A DNA stretch of 34,886 nucleotides from NCBI GenBank assembly GCA_946537975.1, contig CAMNGG010000299.1, forward strand, positions 1 to 34,886, given 5' to 3'. The position numbers and the translations under genes are program-made. This document shows, piece by piece, positions 14,328 to 22,192 of this stretch. Source of the stretch: an uncultured Treponema sp. (GTDB taxonomy: Bacteria > Spirochaetota > Spirochaetia > Treponematales > Treponemataceae). Numbering within the stretch: position 1 is the first letter of the stretch; every line of letters starts with the position of its first letter. Below the pieces are notes generated by a model. That model saw only the letters and a list, made by a program, of their open reading frames with translations. It ran no database searches and was not told the origin of the DNA.

Positions 14328-15004
14328 TGCTTATTCCTCCTGTTTCGTTTCTTCAGGGCATCAATAAATTCCATGCTGTCAATTTCATCTTTGTAATGCC
14401 GTTTAATGATGTCTCGATTTTTGCGGACAAAGATTTTCAGCTGCTCAATCTGTTCAGCTGAAAGGTTACATTTCTCACGGCCTTCAAGAATTTCCGGCTT
14501 GCTGCTGATTGTCATACAAAGAGGACGGATTTTGTTTTTATTGTAAAACCGAATAACTTTCTTATAGATGATCTGCCCATGTTCATCCACCACCGGCTCC
14601 AGAGGCCAGGAAGGAAGACAGCCGCAAGTACATTTTACCGGCACGCCCGGCACATCCCTCGGATGCACAGTTGTAGAAAAGAAACCATATTCCTCGTAGA
14701 AATATATCTGCTCAATCACCACAAAAAAATGAATCAACATCCTTTTGAAATCTTCTGCATACAGCAGCTTCTTATCCACAAACCGTGCATACTTCTGAAA
14801 AGCAATCTTAATTTCCCAATAGCACTTCAAAGGCCTGTAAAACTCTACAATAATCGCAAAAGAATCAAAAAGCTCCCGCAATGTTCTTGCAGCAGGATAA
14901 TAAGCCTCTGCAGGCATTCCTTTTATAACCCCTGCAGTTAGCTTCTTGAGTTCATAAATAAATCGCTTTGCAAGTTTGTCTTTTGATTCGTGTTTGTGTG
15001 ACAA
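14324..15004 (-). CDS. Hypothetical protein, 226 aa, first gene of a three-gene operon
   Basis: Not recognised. The first ~110 residues are helical (KDKLAKRFIYELKKL, RTLRELFDSFAIIVEFY). A CTCGC motif near 134-138 could hold a metal with nearby residues. The C-terminal part (NLSAEQIEQLKIFVRKNRD to the end) is helical and very basic, ending KKRNRRNKQ, compatible with nucleic-acid binding. No signal peptide or membrane helix. The start follows GGAGG. It leads the operon under regulon promoter 6. Confidence 0.6.
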   Translation of the reverse strand: MSHKHESKDKLAKRFIYELKKLTAGVIKGMPAEAYYPAARTLRELFDSFAIIVEFYRPLKCYWEIKIAFQKYARFVDKKLLYAEDFKRMLIHFFVVIEQIYFYEEYGFFSTTVHPRDVPGVPVKCTCGCLPSWPLEPVVDEHGQIIYKKVIRFYNKNKIRPLCMTISSKPEILEGREKCNLSAEQIEQLKIFVRKNRDIIKRHYKDEIDSMEFIDALKKRNRRNKQ

Positions 15005-15032
15005 TTGAATCCTCCATCATTGAAGTAATTTA

Positions 15033-15064
15033 ATCTTACATAACACGAATATCATCTAATGATA
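15033..15064 (-). promoter_or_regulatory. Regulon promoter 6, for the 15004-13220 operon
   Basis: Palindrome at 15050-15064 reads TATCATTAGATGATA toward the gene, then 11 bp, then -10 TAAGAT at 15033-15038. Confidence 0.8.
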
Positions 15065-15070
15065 TTAAAT

Positions 15071-15874
15071 CTAGAATTGAATTAAACATTTTTTTTGGAA
15101 GGCATTGAATTTTTCGTCTTTTGTTTTTTGAATTATTTCTTCTACAGAGGCATTTTGATCAATCCCTTCAACATGAATAACCTGGGCAAAAATTGAAAGG
15201 CGCTCATTCGGATTAATAATCAATTCCCATTCCTTCAGGGAAACGAGCCACTCATTTACATCGAAGTTTTCTTCACAGAAAAACTGATATAAGACGATTG
15301 CCCTGGCGGGATTATTTATACAGGCATCAACAAGACGCAGTAAAAACTGATATTGCAAATCGTCAATTCTAGTTATGTCCGGATTGCAAAAATCCTGTAT
15401 GGCTTCAAGCCAGTTGTCTTCAATTTTCTGTATTATGGGTTGCCTCCCGACTTTCATTTCTTTGATTGTTGGATAAATTGATTTCTGAGACAGCGCGAGA
15501 TTCCGGAATTCTTTATACTTCCCCTCAACAGAAATCCTGAAATCCTCTCCCAGGCAAAGAACATCAGTATTCGAGGTAAGTTTGCAGATGTTTGAATTTC
15601 CCTTGTTAAAATTGTCTGTAACATCAAAATGTATTTCTTTTATCGAGCCAATTTTTAATTTGCCTTGAATATCTTCTAGATTTGTCTGATTCTGCCAATA
15701 TTGCAAAAGAGGAACAAAATCTATTTTCGCTGGATTCTTTATCTTGCAAAAATAATTTGTGATTTCATCCTCAGTATTAAAATCGAGTTGCTCTAATTCC
15801 TTCGGCCTTTTTCCACCAATTTCTTCGTATAAAGAACTTGCACTTTTTCCAATAATATATTTCACCTCTGACAT
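15071..15874 (-). CDS. Hypothetical protein, possibly a PD-(D/E)XK-like nuclease
   Basis: 267 residues, not assigned to a known family. Residues ~104-121 read TDVLCLGEDFRISVEGKYKE, which has the spacing of a PD-(D/E)XK core (D, then a strand ending E-x-K). Such cores are common in restriction-type enzymes, but one motif is weak evidence. The C-terminal half is helical (LQYQFLLRLVDACINNPARA, SLKEWELII). No membrane segment. The start follows AAGGAGG. Single-gene unit under regulon promoter 7; the next palindrome begins right after the upstream gene. Confidence 0.55.
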   Translation of the reverse strand: MSEVKYIIGKSASSLYEEIGGKRPKELEQLDFNTEDEITNYFCKIKNPAKIDFVPLLQYWQNQTNLEDIQGKLKIGSIKEIHFDVTDNFNKGNSNICKLTSNTDVLCLGEDFRISVEGKYKEFRNLALSQKSIYPTIKEMKVGRQPIIQKIEDNWLEAIQDFCNPDITRIDDLQYQFLLRLVDACINNPARAIVLYQFFCEENFDVNEWLVSLKEWELIINPNERLSIFAQVIHVEGIDQNASVEEIIQKTKDEKFNAFQKKCLIQF

Positions 15875-15895
15875 AATTACCTCCTTACAAAAGCA

Positions 15896-15927
15896 ATTAT
15901 GCCTTGTGGGAATGTCATACAGTGATA
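15896..15927 (-). promoter_or_regulatory. Regulon promoter 7, for the 15071 gene
   Basis: A more diverged palindrome at 15913-15927, TATCACTGTATGACA toward the gene, then exactly 11 bp, then -10 CATAAT at 15896-15901. The kept spacing supports it despite four changed bases. Confidence 0.7.
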
Positions 15928-16008
15928 TTATATTTTTAAAATTTGCAATGAATTAAAAACTGCCTCCTTATTTTATATAGCGGGCAGAGCTACTATATTG
16001 AATTCATT

Positions 16009-16188
16009 TTAACCGGCACTCTTTACTGTATTATATCCCCCACAAGCAGGACAAATATTACATGCTATAGATTTTATGCCGAATCTTTTCTCGAGACATT
16101 TTGAGTTTGCACACCAGATTATTCCACACTGTGTACACTTTTTCATGTTGCCTCCTGAAGTATTACACCATCTACAAGTAGCACTCAT
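16009..16188 (-). CDS. Small multi-cysteine zinc-ribbon-like protein, 59 aa
   Basis: A short frame with ATG at 16188 behind GGAGGAG and stop at 16009-16011. It reads MSATCRWCNTSGGNMKKCTQ at the start, then CG, WC, SKC, and later IACNICPACGGY. Nine cysteines, including four CxxC or CxxxxC pairs, point to one or two structural zinc sites. It resembles zinc-ribbon/rubredoxin-like minis that bind nucleic acid or partners. A 12-bp palindrome GTTACATGTAAC (16221-16232) lies upstream, not the regulon palindrome. It fills the otherwise empty stretch 15960-16294. Confidence 0.7.
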   Translation of the reverse strand: MSATCRWCNTSGGNMKKCTQCGIIWCANSKCLEKRFGIKSIACNICPACGGYNTVKSAG

Positions 16189-16220
16189 CTTCCAGACTCC
16201 TCCTTTTTTTGTAAAATAAC

Positions 16221-16232
16221 GTTACATGTAAC
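16221..16232. promoter_or_regulatory. 12-bp palindrome upstream of the small zinc protein
   Basis: GTTACATGTAAC is a perfect palindrome about 33 bp before the start codon, followed in the gene's direction by a TTATTTTAC stretch that could hold a -10. A possible operator of a different regulator; single occurrence, so weak. Confidence 0.35.
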
Positions 16233-16294
16233 ACATGCTATCAAAACAATTCAATAAAACATTGAATTATCGAACGTACAAGAAAATCAAATAT

Positions 16295-17548
16295 TTATAA
16301 AGTACACTCCCCTGCCATACGCTTCTCTTTTACGAGCTTCATGATGTTATCAATTTCTTTGCATTGATTTTCATAATACTCTGAGTCTTTTGCATAACAT
16401 GTGATTGGTGTAATAGACTGGTGGATATCTTCAACTTCCAGAAAATACACGCTGCCTTTCTTTAAGTAGACATAACCAGTTTTTCCATTAGTTTCAGATT
16501 CAAAAACATGAATGTCATGAGTAAGAGCAAAGCCATTGTATTCTCTGCCTTCAAGCATAAGATACGGAACACCATCCCTCAGATAGAAAAGTGCATTTCC
16601 GACGATTCGGGCCTGCTCTCCATCAAAACTTGCTGAAACCTGAATTTCATCATCACCTTTTTTAACGAACCAGGCAGACTTCTCATATAAAGGTTTTCTA
16701 ACATAAGCTATTGAACCATCTTTCAAGAACTTGACATCGCCATCTGGATGTATATGTATTCCATTGTAAACTATTTCACTTCCTACAGAAGTATAATTGT
16801 CTCCCGTTAATAATTCGTATCCAAAAGGTTCCTCGGAATATGAAAGGTTTATACATTTTCCTTCAAAGAAGTCTGTCTTCTCTCCATCAATCAGAATATA
16901 TTTTTCCGGCAAGTTATTTATGATTGCCCGCCCCTTGCTGTCATAAATGAGATGACAATGAACAGGCTCCCAGCCTAAGAATGGGCCGTACTCTTTCCCA
17001 TCCAAATTGTAATAAAACTCTTTATCACCTTTTGATTTGAGATAAACAAACTGAAAATTTGATTCATCTTTGTATGCGGTTTTTTGAATCTGATAATACG
17101 GTCCAAGTCTTTTAGAAGGCGTTATAAACCAATCAATCTGTTCTTTATTGTTACGAAGCACATGTTCTTCTTCATTATATTCTTCATCTGGAGTTATTTC
17201 GGCTATTTCCTCACACATTTTATTTAAGAGAGCCATGGTCTCTTCCCATGTTGGAATCTTTTTCTTGCCGCAATTCTTGCCGCCTATGAAAATATACTCT
17301 TCGCCGTTAATTACACCTTCCCAGGCAAAAGTCTTGTAACTTTTACCTTTCAAGTCTGCAATATCTGGATTATCACTTCTTCCAACCTTTTCATACGGCC
17401 CATAAACTTTCTTGTTGCAGTTCACATAATATTTAACACGGCCGTTTTTTCTAACCTCATAAAAGAACGCAAAAGTTTCATCTTTAAAGTTAAAAAACTC
17501 AAGAAGTGCAGTAGCGTTGGTTCTACATAATTTCTTTGACTTCTTCAT
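16295..17548 (-). CDS. Repeat protein with 'YGPY' beta-repeats (propeller-like)
   Basis: 417 residues. Imperfect repeats carry the strand-turn signature 'YYxNxxxKxYGPYxxv': residues 40-54 (YYVNCNKKVYGPYEKV), 178-191 (FYYNLDGKEYGPFLG) and degenerate copies such as RLGPYYQI (147-154) and YLMLEGREYNGF (~335-346). Such repeats form small beta-meanders and are often parts of beta-propellers. There is no signal peptide, so it is probably cytoplasmic; a recognition or scaffold role is inferred. The start follows GGAGGT. Single-gene unit under regulon promoter 8. Confidence 0.6.
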   Translation of the reverse strand: MKKSKKLCRTNATALLEFFNFKDETFAFFYEVRKNGRVKYYVNCNKKVYGPYEKVGRSDNPDIADLKGKSYKTFAWEGVINGEEYIFIGGKNCGKKKIPTWEETMALLNKMCEEIAEITPDEEYNEEEHVLRNNKEQIDWFITPSKRLGPYYQIQKTAYKDESNFQFVYLKSKGDKEFYYNLDGKEYGPFLGWEPVHCHLIYDSKGRAIINNLPEKYILIDGEKTDFFEGKCINLSYSEEPFGYELLTGDNYTSVGSEIVYNGIHIHPDGDVKFLKDGSIAYVRKPLYEKSAWFVKKGDDEIQVSASFDGEQARIVGNALFYLRDGVPYLMLEGREYNGFALTHDIHVFESETNGKTGYVYLKKGSVYFLEVEDIHQSITPITCYAKDSEYYENQCKEIDNIMKLVKEKRMAGECTL

Positions 17549-17572
17549 AACCTTACCTCCGTTTATGCCTGA

Positions 17573-17604
17573 AATTTATATGATTTGAATATCATTTAGT
17601 GATA
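17573..17604 (-). promoter_or_regulatory. Regulon promoter 8, for the YGPY-repeat gene
   Basis: Palindrome at 17590-17604, TATCACTAAATGATA toward the gene, then 11 bp, then -10 TAAATT at 17573-17578. It is back-to-back with promoter 9, 53 bp away. Confidence 0.85.
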
Positions 17605-17657
17605 CTCAAATAAGAAATTTTTTTTCCTCGTATTACTGACATGTTACTGCTCGTCTA

Positions 17658-17689
17658 TATCATTAAATGATACTAAGCAACAATAAAAT
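17658..17689 (+). promoter_or_regulatory. Regulon promoter 9, for the family A gene at 17697
   Basis: Perfect palindrome TATCATTAAATGATA at 17658-17672, then 11 bp, then -10 TAAAAT at 17684-17689. Transcription should begin at about 17696-17697, at the start codon. Confidence 0.85.
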
Positions 17690-17696
17690 GAAAGTT

Positions 17697-18440
17697 ATGA
17701 ATAATGATGATGAATTGTTTTATAATTGGATTCAAAGGGAATTTGAAAACTACATTCTAAATCCGCTGGCCAAATATTGGAAAAGTTTACTGAATAGTTT
17801 GATAAGCAAAAACTCTGAATTAATATTTGATTCACAGAAACAAGCCCAGCCCAAACTCTCGAAAAAAACAATTCATAACAACTTTATAGATTTTCTCTCG
17901 GAGCAAAAGAAACATTACGATATTGGGATTAATTACGATTATCAGAAGAGTACAAGAAATTTCAATGTAAGTATCTCATTAAAAAATCATTCAATTGCCG
18001 ATGAAATAATTCTGATTACTTTTTACAAAGATGAAATCCAGCTAAGCGTCAGCCCTTGTTTATCTATAAAATTTGAATTTGATTATTGTGATATTCAGCT
18101 TTTACAAAAAATCCTATTAGATATTTTTGAGATGTTTTTCTCCGGAAAACCAATGCAACAAGAACTCCTGTCCGAAATCGAAGAAATCAGAAAAAAAACT
18201 CATGGACTGACAAAAAAATCTATAGGCATCACCAAAAACGCAATCAAGTCCATTTATGATAACGAAATAGCCAAAAATCCTCAGCTCGAGTTTTCAATTC
18301 AAAGCCGCCTCTTATACACAGACATAAAAATCAATAAACGAACATTTACGATATTTCACAAAGATTTTATTGATAATCCCAAGAAGGTCATAGACGAACT
18401 GCACGAGCTAGAAGAGAAATGTAAAAATAGCAGCAGGTAA
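17697..18440 (+). CDS. Family A paralogue, probably from a leaderless mRNA
   Basis: 247 residues from the ATG at 17697. An in-frame ATG at 17667 lies inside the palindrome and one at 17688 overlaps the -10, so neither can be transcribed from this promoter. There is no ribosome binding site; the -10 ends seven bases before the ATG, so the mRNA is probably leaderless. The protein starts with 'EFENYILNPLAKYWKSLL'-type helices, has a beta-rich middle (YDIGINYDYQ, IILITFYKDEIQLSV), then the family A helix KKSIGITKNAIKSIYDN and the C-terminal block FTIFHKDFIDNPKKVIDELH. Function unknown. Its last bases form part of the terminator of the convergent FliG-like gene. Confidence 0.7.
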   Translation: MNNDDELFYNWIQREFENYILNPLAKYWKSLLNSLISKNSELIFDSQKQAQPKLSKKTIHNNFIDFLSEQKKHYDIGINYDYQKSTRNFNVSISLKNHSIADEIILITFYKDEIQLSVSPCLSIKFEFDYCDIQLLQKILLDIFEMFFSGKPMQQELLSEIEEIRKKTHGLTKKSIGITKNAIKSIYDNEIAKNPQLEFSIQSRLLYTDIKINKRTFTIFHKDFIDNPKKVIDELHELEEKCKNSSR

Positions 18441-18450
18441 TTCCTACTGC
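18421..18450 (-). terminator. Intrinsic terminator of the FliG-like gene 1
   Basis: On the minus strand GCAGTAGG-AATTA-CCTGCTGC (18450-18430) forms an 8-bp stem with one G-U pair, followed by CTATTTTTAC. It lies 28 bp after the gene's stop and overlaps the end of the convergent family A gene. Confidence 0.65.
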
Positions 18451-18477
18451 CACTTCCTTATCTTTATGAAACAATGG

Positions 18478-19209
18478 TTAATCTGTCCACTCATCGCTCC
18501 AGATTAATTCATGACAAGAATAGAGATCTTCCATTACACGTAGAATCTTCTGGCGACATTCCTGAACCTGACGCTTCAATACTGGCCCTAGGTCATCAAT
18601 GTAATCATATAACCACTGTTCGGCGCGCTTGCTCATATTGCAACTAATCGCTTTTTTGAAGGTATCACTTGTGTTTTTAAGAGCAATACCCAAATCATAA
18701 TTAGAAATATCTCGCAGAATTTTTTGGATGCTTCTTCCATCAAAACGAACAATATCTTCAAAAGCCAGAAATGATTTATGAAATTCACGATTGAAACGTG
18801 TATATCCTTTTCTTTCTGCTAGTTTCTTTTCAATCTTATCACGTCCTTCATTCCCAAGTTTCTGAATGTCATTCATTACCCCACGTGGGAAACATTCCTT
18901 CTTATAAAAATTAAAAATGAAATTAGAAAATTCACGAGCCAGTTCTCTTTCCATATAGTGCATTTTGTCATCTTCTGCATAACCACAAAACAGCTCTTTG
19001 CTATCATAGGTATTTCCATAAAATTCTTCCTGAGCTGCAACATCATCTATAATAAAGCGAAGAGTTTTACAGTCTTGCAAGATTGGTTCCTTAATTGTCT
19101 CATACAACTGTCTGCAAGCAGTTTCAAAGACCTTTCCAACACGCTCATCAAAATCTGTAAATGAATACTTTGCTTCTCCATTCTTACCATCTTTATGAAA
19201 CTCAACCAT
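18478..19209 (-). CDS. FliG-like protein 1 (divergent; FliG C-terminal domain)
   Basis: 243 residues. The last ~105 residues match the FliG C-terminal (torque) domain: FEDIVRFDGRSIQKILRDIS, then NMSKRAEQWLYDYIDDLGP and a final helix RQKILRVMEDLY. Of the E. coli FliG charged residues that face MotA, the Lys of 'ALKN' and Arg of 'MSKRA' are kept; the DD pair is DY. The first ~135 residues are very diverged from FliG-middle and have no FliG-N, the part that anchors FliG to FliF. Full-length FliG has ~330-345 residues. The start follows AAGGAGG. Single-gene unit under regulon promoter 10. Confidence 0.8.
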   Translation of the reverse strand: MVEFHKDGKNGEAKYSFTDFDERVGKVFETACRQLYETIKEPILQDCKTLRFIIDDVAAQEEFYGNTYDSKELFCGYAEDDKMHYMERELAREFSNFIFNFYKKECFPRGVMNDIQKLGNEGRDKIEKKLAERKGYTRFNREFHKSFLAFEDIVRFDGRSIQKILRDISNYDLGIALKNTSDTFKKAISCNMSKRAEQWLYDYIDDLGPVLKRQVQECRQKILRVMEDLYSCHELIWSDEWTD

Positions 19210-19241
19210 ATCGGGCCTCCTTAGAATTAATTTCTGAGGAT

Positions 19242-19273
19242 AATGTACATAAATGATGTATCATTTAATGATA
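19242..19273 (-). promoter_or_regulatory. Regulon promoter 10, for FliG-like gene 1
   Basis: Perfect palindrome TATCATTAAATGATA (minus reading) at 19259-19273, then 11 bp, then -10 TACATT at 19242-19247. Confidence 0.85.
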
Positions 19274-19275
19274 TT

Positions 19276-19665
19276 TTAGGTATGAAAACTAAAAAACATT
19301 CCACTTTCATAATTGATTTCTTTACTGCTGAAATTCCACTGTGTTCTTTCATGCGGATTTTCAATAAAAGCTCTGAATGCTTCTGTATCACGAAGAAATT
19401 CGTTATATGTGATGTAAACTTGATAGGTCTTTTCTGGAACTCTGTTTCCATAATTTAAGCTTACTGGCTTTGTTAGATAGATTAAAGAATTGTCTCGATA
19501 GTATTTTATACCATGCAGATTATAATTATTTTCTAATAGAGCTTTCATCGAAGATTCTGCAATTTCATAGGCCTTCTTATTTAATACGACGTCATCAGAT
19601 ACCTGAGGTGAGATATTTTCAAAGTCTTTCTTTGTCTTCTGAAATAATGTTTTTATAAAATTCAT
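19276..19665 (-). CDS. Short family A paralogue (C-terminal module only)
   Basis: 129 residues. It contains only the C-terminal module: helix NKKAYEIAESSMKALLENNY (residues ~29-48), strands LIYLTKPVSLNYG and TYQVYITYNEFLRDTEAFRA, where 'VYITYNEFL' takes the place of 'IYHKDFIENP', and ENPHERTQWNF near residues 102-112, recalling the HPHDMEIK of the longer members. The HK pair is absent. It shows that the module can stand alone. Transcribed leftward from the bidirectional site at 19716-19730; the ribosome binding site is weak (GAGGAAAAG). Confidence 0.6.
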   Translation of the reverse strand: MNFIKTLFQKTKKDFENISPQVSDDVVLNKKAYEIAESSMKALLENNYNLHGIKYYRDNSLIYLTKPVSLNYGNRVPEKTYQVYITYNEFLRDTEAFRAFIENPHERTQWNFSSKEINYESGMFFSFHT

Positions 19666-19698
19666 GATTTCTTTTCCTCATTAGAGTTCAAAAATCCT

Positions 19699-19747
19699 AT
19701 TTTAAAATATCAACATATCACTAAATGATATTCTCCCCTGCTATTAT
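19699..19747. promoter_or_regulatory. Regulon promoter 11: one palindrome serving two divergent promoters
   Basis: Palindrome TATCACTAAATGATA at 19716-19730. To the right, 11 bp then -10 TATTAT preceded by TGC (19742-19747) for FliG-like gene 2. To the left, 11 bp then -10 TAAAAT (19699-19704) for the short family A gene. Confidence 0.9.
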
Positions 19748-19771
19748 TTGTGGTATCAAGGAGGCTCGCTT

Positions 19772-20497
19772 ATGGCAAACGAATTATCTGTTGAACGCCG
19801 CAAGGCTCAAATTATGGTTTCTTATGCAATGGACAATATTACAAAGGAAACACAGAAGGTTTTACAGGAATATTTGCAGGAAAAGCATTTTGAAAGTCTT
19901 GCAAAGATAATTGCTTATCTGGAGCTTGATTACACGAAAGCCGATGAGTTTCTGCAGGCTTATGATTACGATACCCGAGATAAAATCTTTGAGCTCTCCA
20001 GAAAATTTCATAAAACAGATGAAGCTGTTGTTGCTGAAGCAGACCATATTGTAAAAACTGCAGGAGTTTCCTGCGATGATGATTTTCAGATTATCAAAGA
20101 AAACCTCCCTGCCGGTGGAAGAGATTTTGCAAAAGATGCTGTTCATAATTTCCGAACAACAACACCCGTCCTGAAACCAGAACTTGATAAATGTCTTTTT
20201 GAAATTAAAGATATAGTTTACCTTCGTGACCTTGATATCCAAAAACTTTTGCGTGATATGGATCAGCGACAAATTGCAGCAATCCTTAGATATGAATCAG
20301 AAGAGGTCCAGAATAAAATATTCCGCAACATGTCAGAACGAGCTGCAAAAATGCTCAAAGACGATATCGAAATGATGGGTTTTATCTCTCAGAGCAGACT
20401 TGATGCTTGCCGTGCAAGAATGATCAATACCATTCTAAGACTCGAAGCTTCCGGAGATATTGAAATCTTTACAAAAGAAAATTTTGGGGAGTTGTAA
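19772..20497 (+). CDS. FliG-like protein 2 (FliG middle and C-terminal domains)
   Basis: 241 residues from the ATG behind AAGGAGG; an upstream in-frame ATG at 19748 overlaps the predicted transcription start and lacks a site. Residues ~38-95 match FliG-middle: KHFESLAKIIAYL aligns with EHPQTIALILSYL, followed by KTDEAVVAEADHIV. Residues ~135-230 match FliG-C: LFEIKDIVYLRDLDIQKLLR, FRNMSERAAKMLKDD and RLEASGDIEI. Of the E. coli torque residues, Arg190 and Asp197/Asp198 are kept and Lys is Arg173. FliG-N is absent, so the protein cannot dock on FliF in the usual way. The EHPQ motif that contacts FliM is lost. The next gene starts at the base after its stop. Confidence 0.88.
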   Translation: MANELSVERRKAQIMVSYAMDNITKETQKVLQEYLQEKHFESLAKIIAYLELDYTKADEFLQAYDYDTRDKIFELSRKFHKTDEAVVAEADHIVKTAGVSCDDDFQIIKENLPAGGRDFAKDAVHNFRTTTPVLKPELDKCLFEIKDIVYLRDLDIQKLLRDMDQRQIAAILRYESEEVQNKIFRNMSERAAKMLKDDIEMMGFISQSRLDACRARMINTILRLEASGDIEIFTKENFGEL

Positions 20498-21079
20498 ATG
20501 CTGAATTATGTAAATGACGAGTTACGATTTGCACTTTGCGAACGTTGGTATGAAATTAACAGTAAATTCATCTGGACTCCAGAAAAGAAGCAGAGAATCA
20601 TTGAACTAAATAATGGACTTTACGATCGATATCGGGCAGCTTACAATGAACTTATCAGAATAACTAATGAATTCGAAGACAGGTATCGTTCTGGTGATAA
20701 TAATTACAAGGATTATATGATTGAGCTCGAGTTCTGGTACAATCATCCTGAAAGTCAGAATAAAGAAGAAAACAAACTCTGGCAAAATATGTGCGAAAAA
20801 AGCAAATATTGGGGGCCAAATTTTTGCGCAAGAAGTGATGAACGAAATAAAGGGGTTGGTCTTGAACCCTTTGAAGACGCTATGGTTATGTGGGCAAAAA
20901 AAATAACTTATCTCCCCTTCAAGGTAAAAGACGATAAAATTAACCTTTATTCATTCATGTATGACATTTTTGATAATAATCACACATATTCCTTAGAAGA
21001 TGCCATGCAAATGAAAGCCGAAAACTTTTCCTGGCAGCTGGTAATACACCTTGAACACTGGGGAAAATCCTGCCAATAA
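20498..21079 (+). CDS. Hypothetical protein, 193 aa, coupled to FliG-like gene 2
   Basis: Not recognised. It starts immediately after the FliG-like stop (TAAATG), with GGGGAG nine bases upstream, so translation is probably coupled. The sequence is helical and rich in aromatic residues (CERWYEINSKFIWTPEKKQR, MIELEFWYNHPES, FEDAMVMWAKKITYLPF, LVIHLEHW). No membrane segments, signal peptide or known motif. Its tight linkage suggests a binding partner of the FliG-like protein. Confidence 0.65.
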   Translation: MLNYVNDELRFALCERWYEINSKFIWTPEKKQRIIELNNGLYDRYRAAYNELIRITNEFEDRYRSGDNNYKDYMIELEFWYNHPESQNKEENKLWQNMCEKSKYWGPNFCARSDERNKGVGLEPFEDAMVMWAKKITYLPFKVKDDKINLYSFMYDIFDNNHTYSLEDAMQMKAENFSWQLVIHLEHWGKSCQ

Positions 21080-21093
21080 TAAATTTTTACGTA

Positions 21094-21125
21094 TATCATT
21101 AAATGATAGAATCTCGCCTTATTAT
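21094..21125 (+). promoter_or_regulatory. Regulon promoter 12, for the 21136 / PLD unit
   Basis: Perfect palindrome TATCATTAAATGATA at 21094-21108, then 11 bp, then -10 TATTAT at 21120-21125. The start codon at 21136 follows after ten bases, leaving a 5' leader of about four bases. Confidence 0.85.
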
Positions 21126-21135
21126 TTAAATTACT

Positions 21136-21501
21136 ATGGATTTTTATGACATAACAAACAACGCAATTGCTACCGGTGGTACCCAGCCAATTGGTACAAA
21201 AAAGGTAAAGACTGATAATAGCAAGAAGGCAAAGTCTTCCGGTGCAGCTTTTGTATCAAAACTCAGAGAAGAAATAGAAACTGAAGTTCGCGCGGAATAT
21301 GAAAGCCGTCTGGCCGAAATCTTATTGAATGGTCAGATGCCTTCTCCACCTCCAGTATTATCCCGCGAGGAATACATATCCAAGCAACTTGAAATCATCA
21401 GGAAGCAATATAACCATATGCTTTGTCTTTGTGATACTTATCCAGAATTATCAGACATATTTACAGAAATGCCCGTTGCCAGAAGACTATATGAACAGTG
21501 A
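21136..21501 (+). CDS. Hypothetical protein, 121 aa, near-leaderless mRNA
   Basis: Not recognised. The first ~35 residues are Gly/Lys/Ser-rich and probably disordered (IATGGTQPIGTKKVKTDNSK). Residues ~40-68 form a charged helix or coiled coil (SKLREEIETEVRAEYESRLA), followed by a proline stretch MPSPPP and a second helix pair. The layout (disordered tail, coiled coil) suits an adaptor. There is no ribosome binding site and the predicted leader is ~4 nt. The PLD gene follows after 27 bp and is probably co-transcribed. Confidence 0.6.
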   Translation: MDFYDITNNAIATGGTQPIGTKKVKTDNSKKAKSSGAAFVSKLREEIETEVRAEYESRLAEILLNGQMPSPPPVLSREEYISKQLEIIRKQYNHMLCLCDTYPELSDIFTEMPVARRLYEQ

Positions 21502-21528
21502 TTGATTTTGTATAATCAGAGATGGGAT

Positions 21529-22158
21529 ATGTTTAAGAAAAAAACTACCGAAAAGAAAATCTCCTCACCCAAAAAGCCTGCCAGAATTAACCCCCAGACT
21601 AAGGAAATCGCAGACTATATAAAACAAAAACAGGCAACTGAACCTGAATACCAGTACATCGCAAATGAAGATCACTACGAGAAAGTAATAGAAAAAATCA
21701 AAGACTGTAAAAAGACTCTCTGGATTGGCACAGCCGATATAAAAGACCTTTATGTAAAAGACGGCCGCGGCACAAAACCTCTACTGGAAGTTCTTTCTGA
21801 TCTTGCAAAACGAGGAGTTGCAATCCGCCTCATTCACGCAAAGGAACCAGGGCCTGCTTTCCGTGAAGACTTTGATAAATACCCCGCCCTAATCGAAGGT
21901 CTTGAAAGAGTCCTCTGCCCCCGCGTTCATTTCAAGATTATCATTTTTGATTTAAAAACAGCCTATGTCGGTTCTGCAAATCTCACCGGAGCTGGCCTCG
22001 GTATGAAAGGCGAAAATACCCGCAACTTTGAAGCTGGAGTTTTAAGCAGCAACCATGATTTCGTAAAAAACGCCGCTACTCAGTTCGATGAAGTATGGAT
22101 GGGTGCCCACTGCAAGAGCTGCAAAAGAAAACAATTCTGCAGCGATCCAATTGTATAA
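21529..22158 (+). CDS. Phospholipase D-superfamily protein, single HKD motif
   Basis: 209 residues from the ATG at 21529; a TTG frame opening at 21502 is less likely. After a basic N-terminus comes the PLD half-fold: TLWIGTADIKDLYV, then LSDLAKRGVAIRLIHAK, then the catalytic motif VHFKIIIFDLKTAYVGSANL (H-x-K-x4-D kept, followed by the GSANLTGAG loop). One HKD per chain means it must dimerise to make an active site, as in Nuc-type nucleases. The C-terminus has CKSCKRKQFC, a likely zinc knot. A nuclease is more likely than a lipase because there is no signal peptide. Probably in the operon of the 21136 gene. Confidence 0.8.
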   Translation: MFKKKTTEKKISSPKKPARINPQTKEIADYIKQKQATEPEYQYIANEDHYEKVIEKIKDCKKTLWIGTADIKDLYVKDGRGTKPLLEVLSDLAKRGVAIRLIHAKEPGPAFREDFDKYPALIEGLERVLCPRVHFKIIIFDLKTAYVGSANLTGAGLGMKGENTRNFEAGVLSSNHDFVKNAATQFDEVWMGAHCKSCKRKQFCSDPIV

Positions 22159-22192
22159 AAAATCCTCATATTTTTAAAATACTTTTTCAGCC

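Noticed and set aside
17667-17696. ATG at 17667 as start of the family A gene
   Set aside because: It lies inside the palindrome and upstream of the predicted transcription start.
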